Positions 27,244 to 34,265 of a stretch of DNA of 64,000 nt are shown here, in pieces (the stretch's first letter is position 1; each line of letters starts with the position of its first letter). The notes under the pieces are model-generated. The model had not been told where the DNA came from. It did not search any database and saw only the letters and a program-made list of their open reading frames with translations. The DNA comes from Streptomyces sp. NBC_01463 (GTDB lineage: Bacteria; Actinomycetota; Actinomycetes; Streptomycetales; Streptomycetaceae): assembly GCA_036227345.1 (NCBI GenBank), contig CP109468.1:6138001-6202000 (forward strand), read 5' to 3'. The translations under genes and the position numbers were made by a program.

Positions 27244-28011
27244 ATGCACGACATTCAGAGCGAGACTGACTCTCGGGGCATCGAGATCAACGAGGTCGGC
27301 ATCAGTGGCCTTCGGTATCCCGTGTACTTCGAGGATGGCTGCCTCCGGCAGGACGGCATTGCGGATATCGCGATCACCGTGCGGCTCCAACACGACCGCC
27401 GTGGCACGCACATGAGCCGCATGGTCGCTCTCGCGCACGACCACCTCCAGAGATTTGACCCCCGGCAGTTGCCGCAGGTCCTCAAGATGGGGGCAGAACT
27501 GTTGGATGCGCCCGCGGTTACTGTGACGGTGGCCATGCCTATCAGCACGACCGTTGTGGCGCCGGCCAGCGGCCGTGAGTCGAAACAGGTTCACGACGTC
27601 CGTATCGAAGGGCACTGGGACAACGGTGACGTGACAGTAGCAACAGCAGTGACCAGTGAGGTCACCAGCCTCTGTCCATGTTCGAAGGCGATCTCCGACT
27701 ACGGGGCGCACAATCAGCGCAGCCGGATTACGCTCAACGTGACTGGCCAGGGAGACACCCCGTACCCCCTAACGGTCCAGAGCGCCGTGAGGTTGTTGAC
27801 ATCCTCCGCTTCGGCGCCTGTAGTGCCTTTGGTAAAGCGCGGAGACGAGCGTGTCCTCACCATGCAGGCGTACGACCACCCTGTATTCGTCGAGGACATG
27901 GCCCGCGACGTCAGTCTTGCGTGCCGGGATCGAGGCCTTCGCCACTCGGTGCGGATCCGCAACCTTGAAAGCATCCATAGCCACGATGCTGTCGCACGCG
28001 TCGCTGGATAA
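27244..28011 (+). CDS. folE2: FolE2, type IB GTP cyclohydrolase
   Basis: This 255-residue protein supplies dihydroneopterin triphosphate from GTP. The hallmark GCYH-IB segment VTSLCPCSKAISDYGAHNQR is present, including the Cys of the metal site. The N-terminal INEVGISGLRYPV also fits the family. An ATG at 27244 is used (GGGGCGAG upstream); a GTG two codons earlier would overlap the queD stop. This is the FolE2/COG1469 type, not the FolE of folate biosynthesis. A dedicated copy makes the island independent of the host folate enzyme for its first step. Confidence 0.93.
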   Translation: MHDIQSETDSRGIEINEVGISGLRYPVYFEDGCLRQDGIADIAITVRLQHDRRGTHMSRMVALAHDHLQRFDPRQLPQVLKMGAELLDAPAVTVTVAMPISTTVVAPASGRESKQVHDVRIEGHWDNGDVTVATAVTSEVTSLCPCSKAISDYGAHNQRSRITLNVTGQGDTPYPLTVQSAVRLLTSSASAPVVPLVKRGDERVLTMQAYDHPVFVEDMARDVSLACRDRGLRHSVRIRNLESIHSHDAVARVAG

Positions 28012-28126
28012 GATCGGCAGCAACTTTAGTAGCTTGATCTCGGGACTGCTGCATAATCGGGGAATGCTGCACGGATAGGTGACACCTGACCTGGCTTGCT
28101 GAGAGGCGGCCTGGAAGGATGTTGCA

Positions 28127-28225
28127 GTGCCCAAGTCGTATCACAAGGAGTTTCGCGAGGACGTCGTGCGGGTCGCGCGTAATCGTGAGCACGGCGTCAC
28201 GCTGGAACAGGTCGCCGCCGACTCC
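28127..28225 (+). pseudogene. IS3-family orfA remnant (N-terminus only)
   Basis: The first 33 codons from a GTG (PKSYHKEFREDVVRVARNRE, then HGVTLEQVAADS) match the helix-turn-helix start of IS3/IS911-type OrfA proteins. After ADS the similarity ends abruptly and the reading frame runs into unrelated sequence. No OrfB follows. The remnant lies about 110 bp after folE2 and marks the right edge of the dpd island. Confidence 0.75.
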
Positions 28226-28435
28226 GTAGGCAAGGACACCCGGCTCACCCAGGCGCCGGGCCGCTCCTCGACCAGGCATGGCACAAGGGGCGGAGCTGCC
28301 TCGCCGCCGCTGCAGCCGTCGGACGCGGAGATCAGGATCAATCCCTGCATTGGCAGGCGAGTGACCGCCCACCGCTTAGGGTGGCGCCTAACGGCCCCAG
28401 ACTGCGGGGTCGGACACCGACACCCGTGGGGGTCC

Positions 28436-28798
28436 ATGCCCGACTTCCGCTCCGAGGCAATCGAGATTTACGAGAACACGCGAAGCAGTGATACCCGCGG
28501 CACCATCGCGGCGCTGCTGCACCTCGCCGAAACGATCGCAGCCCCGTCCTGCCCTGCCGCCACCCCCACGGCCGGCGCCCCGTCGGCGTGGCAAGCGGCG
28601 GCCCTCTCTTACCTCCAGGGCAAGAAGACACGAGACAAGGCCACGGCGCGCATCGCTAGTTGGCTGGAAGGGCAGGGCTTTGCCGTGGAGCAGGAGGACG
28701 TGCTCCGCGGCATGTGGCAGCTCGTCGAGTCGGGCTACATCAAGGCCAACACCTGGGAGTCGCCGGTGACGTTCTCCGCGGTCACAGCCGAACCGTAA
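28436..28798 (+). CDS. Hypothetical protein, 120 residues
   Basis: The open frame starts at an ATG after GGGGG. The product begins MPDFRSEAIEIYENTRSSD and is mostly helical and soluble. The C-terminal half (IASWLEGQGFAVEQEDVLRG, then MWQLVESGYIK) looks like a small winged-helix or wHTH-like segment. No family is recognised. The frame is continuous with the IS3 remnant upstream, but the similarity to the transposase has ended long before. Confidence 0.5.
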   Translation: MPDFRSEAIEIYENTRSSDTRGTIAALLHLAETIAAPSCPAATPTAGAPSAWQAAALSYLQGKKTRDKATARIASWLEGQGFAVEQEDVLRGMWQLVESGYIKANTWESPVTFSAVTAEP

Positions 28799-29300
28799 GT
28801 GGCGTGAGCGGTCCGGACCGCGTCCGGCCGATGACGCCTCGTGCGCCGGCCCAACCCAACCGACTACGGTCCTCTCTTGGGACAGCGGCGACGGGGTGGT
28901 GGACGCGGCGTCCCTCGCGGCACCGCGCGCAGAGATGCCGAGATCTTCGCCGCGTTGGACTACCCGGCGGTTGGTGTGGGGTGGGGCGCTCGTGGCTCGT
29001 CCGTGTGAGCGTCGCCGATCATCGACGCGTGGGTGCCACCGTGGCGGAGTGGCACTACGCTGCGTCACTGCGCAGAGGATGGCTCTGGGGCTCGTTCCGG
29101 TAGATCGTTGGCAGCGTGTGTGAGCGTTCGGGACGCTGGTCGGCAGAGTCTCCCCGGAGTCCGAGGATGCGGAGAAGCTACCGGGTACCGGTGCAGCGTT
29201 CGCTGCACCGGTACCCGTTCCAGTCGGATCGAGCGGGACGCAGCCGGATGGAAACGGGTGGCTATGTCCGCCATCTCGGCATCGTCGCAGGTGAGAGGCG
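28799..29300. other. Intergenic stretch with hairpin and tRNA-like repeat
   Basis: No gene is supported here. The stretch holds a strong 17-bp hairpin (29182-29217) and the start of a 108-bp repeat (29227-29334) listed separately. Open frames on both strands appear to be GC-driven. Confidence 0.5.
29182..29217. terminator. Perfect 17-bp hairpin
   Basis: CGGGTACCGGTGCAGCG and CGCTGCACCGGTACCCG pair completely around a TT spacer. It could terminate transcription from either side, but lacks a T-tract. It lies 10 bp before the 108-bp repeat, so it might also belong to a recombination site. Confidence 0.55.
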
Positions 29301-29334
29301 TCACTCGTTTGGGTTCGAGTCCCACCCGCCCCAC
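29227..29334. repeat. 108-bp repeat copy A, tRNA 3'-end-like
   Basis: This copy and 39746-39853 share the start GATCGAG, an identical internal spacing (57 bp to GTCGCAGG) and an almost identical last 51 bp. The end (GGGTTCGAGTCCCACCCGCC followed by CCAC) looks like a tRNA T-arm and acceptor strand. No matching D-arm, anticodon arm or 5' acceptor strand is found, so it is not a functional tRNA. Such 3' fragments commonly result from integrase attachment at tRNA genes. Confidence 0.6.
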
Positions 29335-29684
29335 CCAGCATCCTCAGGCAGAATCGTTCTGACCTGGGGCTTCAGCTCGGCAGAGCGTCTCGTGGAGGCC
29401 GTCCTCGTCCACGTTCCGCGTGTCTGGGATTCCAGGGCCCGGCCGCAGAACCGGCCCATCAGGTTCTTCGACACCTGGAGGTACTCCAGTCGCTCGGGCT
29501 TGTCGCGCACAGGGCCGTAGATCAGGTGGATGTAGACCGCTCCCACCCTGGCCTGTATACGGACGCGCGTGCCCTTCTCGGGACTCTCGTAGACGGAGGC
29601 AACGCTCTCGTCGCCGCACTTCGGCATCGAGATCCGCGTCGCCTCAGGCTGTTCAGGCGCGAACTCCTTTGATGCCTCCGGCAT
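29301..29684 (-). CDS. Hypothetical protein, 127 residues
   Basis: The frame opens at an ATG (29684) with AGGACA seven bases upstream. The central part (PKCGDESVASVYESPEKGTR, then VRIQARVGAVYIHLIYGPV) has the alternating pattern of beta strands. The last codons run into repeat copy A, giving the GWDSNPN ending that is a known artefact of translating tRNA 3' ends. The gene may have been truncated by the repeat. No family is recognised. Confidence 0.35.
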   Translation of the reverse strand: MPEASKEFAPEQPEATRISMPKCGDESVASVYESPEKGTRVRIQARVGAVYIHLIYGPVRDKPERLEYLQVSKNLMGRFCGRALESQTRGTWTRTASTRRSAELKPQVRTILPEDAGWGGWDSNPNE

Positions 29685-29870
29685 CCGCGGCTGTCCTGTG
29701 CCTGCATCATGACAGCGGCCGGGTTGTTGTGAGGTGCAACTCATCCGATGCGACCTGAAGTTGAATGAGAGCCTCACCGCCTCCGGCAGCCGGCCGCAAC
29801 GCGGGCTGCAACCGCTCCGGCCTCGTTGTTGCGCAGGCTCTCATCGAGCTCGGCCACCGCACGACCCGAG

Positions 29871-29890
29871 CCTGACCTGACCTGACCTGA
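29871..29890. repeat. (CCTGA)4 tandem repeat
   Basis: Four exact copies of a 5-bp unit lie immediately downstream of the STAND/WD40 gene stop. It is a short simple-sequence repeat with no evident function. Confidence 0.7.
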
Positions 29891-29908
29891 CCGAGGTTGA
29901 GGAACGGG

Positions 29909-32900
29909 CTACGGGGCGGCCGCGCAGGGCGGGGTGTACGGCAGCTCGGTTACGTAGCGGCGCCACTGGTCCCGGGTCAGGGAGCTGGAGCTCGCCTCGC
30001 AGATGCGGCGGACGGCGGACTCCACGTTCAGGTTCCAGAGCGTGGCCACGCCGTCGTCGGTGGTGGCGGCCAGGGTGCGGCTGTCCGGGGAGAAGGCGAG
30101 GACGGCGACGTACCCGGTCTCCACGGTCAGTGGAAGGCCGATGGGGACGGGGTGATCCGGGTCGGTCACGTCCCACCGGTGGATGGTGCCGCTGTCGGTG
30201 TGGCCGGCTGCCGCGAGGGTGCGTCCGTCGGGGCTGAACGCCACCGACCACAGGCTGCCGCCGGGCACGGTGAGGGGGGTGCCCCTGCGGGTGAGGCGGT
30301 TGGGGTTGGAGGCGTTCCAGAGGGTGACGGTGCCCCGGCTGTTCCCGGTGGCGAGGGTGCGGCCCTCGGGGCTGAAGGCCACCCAGACGCTGGTGGAGAC
30401 GGGCTGGGTGATCGGCTGGCCCATGCGGATCCCCGGGTCCTGCGTGCTCCACAGCCCGACGGTGCCGTTGCTGGCATCGCCACCGGCCGCCAGGACCATG
30501 CCGTCGGGGCTGTACGCCAGGGACATGACCGAGGACGTCTTCGAGGTGGAGATGCCCGGCAGGGAGCTGGGGTGGGCGGGGTCGCTGACGTCCCACAGGG
30601 CGATGGTGCCCGACTGATTGTCACCGGCCGCGGCCAGGGTGTGGCCGTCGGGGCTGAAGGCCAGGGAGAAGATGAGGCCGCGCGCTTCCTTGAGGGGCTC
30701 GGCGAGGGGGACGGGTCGGTCGGGGTCGGCGGTGTTCCACAGGGTGACCGTGCCGTCGCTGTCGCCCGCGGCCAGGGTGCGGCCGTCCGGGCTGAACGCC
30801 ACGGAGTCGACTGGGGTGCCGGGCCCGGTCAGCGGCTTTCCGCGCGGGGCGGGGTGATCGGGGTCGGCGGTGTTCCACAGGGAGACGGTCTTGTTCTGGT
30901 TCCCCGCGGCCAGGGTGCGTCCGTCGGGGCTGAACGCCACGGACGCGACGTTGCCACCCGCGCCGACGACCCGGGTCGGCGGCAGGCTCCACAGGTCCAC
31001 GTTGCCGTCGTCGTTGCCTGCGGCGAGCGTGCTGCTGTCGGGGCTGAACGCCAGAGCGGCCACCGCGTCGCCGGGACCGGTCAGGGGCCGGCCCAGCGGG
31101 CCGATGGCACGGGGGTGGGTGACGTTCCACAGGCGGATGGTGTGGTCGGCGCTGCCGGACGCCAGGGTGTGGCCGTCGGGGCTGAACGCCAGCGACATGA
31201 CGGACTGGGCGTGACCCGTCAGCGGTTTGCCCAGCGGGGCGGGCCGGAAGGGGGCGGCGAGGTTCCACAGCCGGACCGTGCCGTCGGTGGAGCCGACGCC
31301 CAGGGTCCGGCCGTCCGGGCTGAACGCCAGCGGACCGACGTTGTCCCCGGCCTTCACGGAACGGCCCCGGTCGGGGTGGTCCGGGTCGGTGGTGTCCCAC
31401 AGCCGGACCGTCCCGGCGTCGTCGTCGCACGTGGCGGCCAGCGTCTTTCCGTCGGGGCTGAACGCGACGCGGTTGGAGTAGACGTGGGGGCACGCGAGGT
31501 TCAGGGGCTTCTTCGCGGGCCTGATGTCGTCTGGGCGGGTGACGTTCCAGAGGCTGGCCCATCCGGAGTGCCATCCGACGGCGAGGGTGCGTCCGTCGGG
31601 GCTGAACGCCAGGGACTTGACGGGGCCGTACGCGTCCAGGCCCTCGATGCCCGGACTCCTGGGCCGGCCCAGCCGGACGGGGTGGCTGGGGCTGGTCAGG
31701 CTCCACAGGTCGACGAATCCGCCGGTGCCCTCGTCGCCGTTCTGGCTGGTGCGGCCGCCGACGGCGAGGACCCGGCCGTCCGGGCTGAACGCGAGCGACT
31801 GGATCGACGTGACATAGCGGTCGACGGGCACGGGCCGGCCCAGCCGCACGGGACGGCCGGGGTCCGAGACGTCCCACAGCCAAACGAGGTTCTGGCGGAG
31901 GTTCCCGGCCGCGAGCATGTGCCCGTCCGGGCTGTAGGCCACGGTGCGCACCGCGCCGCCCGGCCCGGGCAGCCGTTTGCTCAGCGGTGTGTTCTCGGTC
32001 GTGATCAGCCGGGACGCCGCCTCCTTGGTCGGGTCCATGCGGTAGGAGGTCAGCGCGAGCTGGGCAGACAGGGAGGGATCGGTCGGCGCCAGCTGCACCG
32101 ACGCGGAGGTGACGGCGGCGTTGACGGCACGGTCGCGGGCCTCCAGCGCGCGGGCGGCGGCCTCCCGGGCGTTGGACTCCTGCCGGAACGCGAACACGGC
32201 AGTCAGCGAGGCGGCGACGGCCAGGACGGTGATGGTGGCGACCGCGCCGCGCCGCAGGCGCTGCCCGCGCCGCTGGTGACGGTGGGCGGCCGCCAGAAAC
32301 GCCCGGGCCGAGCGGCTCAGTTCCGACGTCCGCGTCCCGGCCCACGCGAGGGCGGTCTCCAGCCGATTGCCCCGGTAGAGCGTGGCCGGCTCCTGTCCGG
32401 CCTCCTCCCAGAGCGAGGCCGCCTCCTCCAGGTCCTGCCGGACCAGATTGCCGTCGCGGTCGTGGTTGATCCAGTCGCGCAGCCGGGGCCAGGCGCGAAT
32501 CAGCACCTCGTGCGTCATCACCACCGTGTCCCGGTCCAGGGTCAGCAGCCTGCCGCCCGTGAAGAGCTTCACGACGTCGACGGCCGCCTCCCGGTCGGGC
32601 GCGTACCGCAGCAGATCGTCGTACCGGACGCGGCGCCGCGTGTCGTCCGCGTCGCGTCCCACGATGACGAGCCGCAGGAATACCCACCGCGCCGCTTCGT
32701 GGCAGCGCGGCGGCAGCGTGTCATAGAGCCGGTCCGCCGTGGTGGCGACGGCGCCTTTGATGCCCCCGGTGACGCGGTACCCGTCCACGGTGAGCGTGTG
32801 GCCGTGGCGCTGCTGCCAGGTGGCGCGCAGCGCGTGGGCGAGCAGCGGCAGCCGGCCCGTGGTGGTGCCGACGGGTCCCCCGACCGCGCCCAGCTCCGTC

Positions 32901-33799
32901 AGCAGCACCTCGACCAGGCCGTCGTCGACGTCGAGCCCCACACTGGCGGCGGGCCGGCGGATCGCGTTCTTGAGTTCGGTCTCCGACATCGGCTCCAGCA
33001 GGACCGGCCCGGCCCCCAGAGCCTCCCGCAGCGGCGGGTGCGCCGTGCACGCGGCGTAGAAGTCCGCGCGCACCCCCAGCACCACGGCCGCACCGCCGCC
33101 GGGCCGGGCCAGCCGGTCGAGCACCTCGACGAACCACTGCCGTTCGCTCTCGTCGCCGCAGGCCGTGAACAGCTCTTCGAACTGATCGACCACGACGATC
33201 AGACCGGTGGATCCCGACCCCGGGGCGGTCGCCGCCGCCCCGGCGCCGGTGAGTTCGCGCACCTCGGCCAGGCACCGTCCGGAATCGGCCCGCCAGGCCG
33301 ACGCGGTGGCGTCGGCGTCGTCGGCACCGACCCCGGCGGCCGCCGCCATGGCCAGGGCGGGGGACCCCGTCGGGGTCAGCACCAGCCGGGGCCAGGTGCT
33401 CGACCCGGCCACCGGCAGCCGCCCGACGTCCAGGGCCGGCAGCAGCCCGGCCGCGAGCAGGGATGACTTCCCCGCCCCCGAGGGGCCGATCAGCACCAGC
33501 GGGCCGCCCTCGCGCATCCGCGCGTCCAGCCGTTCGCACACCAGGTGCACCATGCGCTCCCGGCCGTGGAACCACTGCCGGTACGCCGCGTCGAAGGGGG
33601 CCAGTCCCGGATACGGGCACTCGACCCGGTCGGCGTCGGGGCCGGGCACGGTGGTGCGGCCCTGGTCGACGTGGCGTATGTGCAGGTCCCGGCCGGCCAT
33701 GTAGGAGTCGCCGCCGCTCACGTACGCGGTCATGTCCTTCGGCGGCCAGCGGGGCGGCTCGTCGGGGGGTGGGGGAGCCGCGGTGGTGGTGTCGGTCAC
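29909..33799 (-). CDS. STAND ATPase with 14 WD40 repeats
   Basis: This 1296-residue NLR-like protein has an N-terminal short motif, AYVSGGDSYMAGRDLHI (residues 25-41). An nSTAND1-type NTPase follows, with CPYPGLAPFD and WFHGRE before the P-loop GPSGAGKS at 105-112, and Walker B VVVDQFEELF near 205. A probable transmembrane segment near 520 leads into fourteen FSPDG-type WD40 repeats, enough for two seven-bladed propellers. Such proteins are switch-like sensors: the propellers detect a trigger and the STAND domain oligomerises. The GTG start overlaps the stop of the upstream small gene (GTGA), so the proteins are made together. A defence or self-recognition role is inferred; the trigger is unknown. 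Confidence 0.85.
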   Translation of the reverse strand: MTDTTTAAPPPPDEPPRWPPKDMTAYVSGGDSYMAGRDLHIRHVDQGRTTVPGPDADRVECPYPGLAPFDAAYRQWFHGRERMVHLVCERLDARMREGGPLVLIGPSGAGKSSLLAAGLLPALDVGRLPVAGSSTWPRLVLTPTGSPALAMAAAAGVGADDADATASAWRADSGRCLAEVRELTGAGAAATAPGSGSTGLIVVVDQFEELFTACGDESERQWFVEVLDRLARPGGGAAVVLGVRADFYAACTAHPPLREALGAGPVLLEPMSETELKNAIRRPAASVGLDVDDGLVEVLLTELGAVGGPVGTTTGRLPLLAHALRATWQQRHGHTLTVDGYRVTGGIKGAVATTADRLYDTLPPRCHEAARWVFLRLVIVGRDADDTRRRVRYDDLLRYAPDREAAVDVVKLFTGGRLLTLDRDTVVMTHEVLIRAWPRLRDWINHDRDGNLVRQDLEEAASLWEEAGQEPATLYRGNRLETALAWAGTRTSELSRSARAFLAAAHRHQRRGQRLRRGAVATITVLAVAASLTAVFAFRQESNAREAAARALEARDRAVNAAVTSASVQLAPTDPSLSAQLALTSYRMDPTKEAASRLITTENTPLSKRLPGPGGAVRTVAYSPDGHMLAAGNLRQNLVWLWDVSDPGRPVRLGRPVPVDRYVTSIQSLAFSPDGRVLAVGGRTSQNGDEGTGGFVDLWSLTSPSHPVRLGRPRSPGIEGLDAYGPVKSLAFSPDGRTLAVGWHSGWASLWNVTRPDDIRPAKKPLNLACPHVYSNRVAFSPDGKTLAATCDDDAGTVRLWDTTDPDHPDRGRSVKAGDNVGPLAFSPDGRTLGVGSTDGTVRLWNLAAPFRPAPLGKPLTGHAQSVMSLAFSPDGHTLASGSADHTIRLWNVTHPRAIGPLGRPLTGPGDAVAALAFSPDSSTLAAGNDDGNVDLWSLPPTRVVGAGGNVASVAFSPDGRTLAAGNQNKTVSLWNTADPDHPAPRGKPLTGPGTPVDSVAFSPDGRTLAAGDSDGTVTLWNTADPDRPVPLAEPLKEARGLIFSLAFSPDGHTLAAAGDNQSGTIALWDVSDPAHPSSLPGISTSKTSSVMSLAYSPDGMVLAAGGDASNGTVGLWSTQDPGIRMGQPITQPVSTSVWVAFSPEGRTLATGNSRGTVTLWNASNPNRLTRRGTPLTVPGGSLWSVAFSPDGRTLAAAGHTDSGTIHRWDVTDPDHPVPIGLPLTVETGYVAVLAFSPDSRTLAATTDDGVATLWNLNVESAVRRICEASSSSLTRDQWRRYVTELPYTPPCAAAP

Positions 33800-34227
33800 G
33801 CCTGTCCGTCCCTGGTGATGGTCATGTCCCGGCCCGCGACATAGGCGTCGCCGCCGGAGACATGCGTCTCCAGCGTCATCGGGCCCTCGATCCGCTTGTC
33901 CGGCGTCCGGCGGGGGTGCGGCTCCCCGCCGAACAGGGCGCGGAGTTCACCGACGGCATCCGGCCGCGCGGCCATGAGCCGGATGAGGCGGGCCTGCCAT
34001 TCGGCGACCAGCAGGGCTTGGAGGTCCTCGGCCCCGCCGGACTGCCGGGCTCGCATCAACTCGTCGCGTGTTTCGTCGAGTTCGTCCTCGACGCGCTCCG
34101 GGTGGGCCGAGCGCCACAGCGCCAGGACCGAGGACCTGACCGCGCCCCAGCCGTCCGTGGCCAGCAGATCGATCAGGCGCGCGGCGGCCGCCGAGGCCAG
34201 ACCGGCGAGTTCCACACTCGTCTCCAT
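33796..34227 (-). CDS. Small helical protein with C-terminal VSGG...AGRD motif
   Basis: This 143-residue protein starts at an ATG (34227) with AAAGGAC upstream. The first 100 residues are helical (LAGLASAAAARLIDLLATDG; WGAVRSSVLALWRS; then a charged helix), a type often seen in Streptomyces operons of this kind. The C-terminus THVSGGDAYVAGRDMTI closely matches the N-terminal motif of the STAND protein encoded next. It is therefore a candidate effector or adaptor recruited by motif-motif contact. No catalytic motif is seen. Confidence 0.7.
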   Translation of the reverse strand: METSVELAGLASAAAARLIDLLATDGWGAVRSSVLALWRSAHPERVEDELDETRDELMRARQSGGAEDLQALLVAEWQARLIRLMAARPDAVGELRALFGGEPHPRRTPDKRIEGPMTLETHVSGGDAYVAGRDMTITRDGQA

Positions 34228-34265
34228 GATTGTCCTTTCGCGTACCGGCCGTGGGCCGTCCGTTC

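Noticed and set aside
29897..33466. A 1189-codon open frame antisense to the STAND/WD40 gene
   Set aside because: It mirrors the high-GC WD40 repeats, is Gly/Val/Arg-rich with no domain, and lies wholly within a well-supported gene on the other strand.
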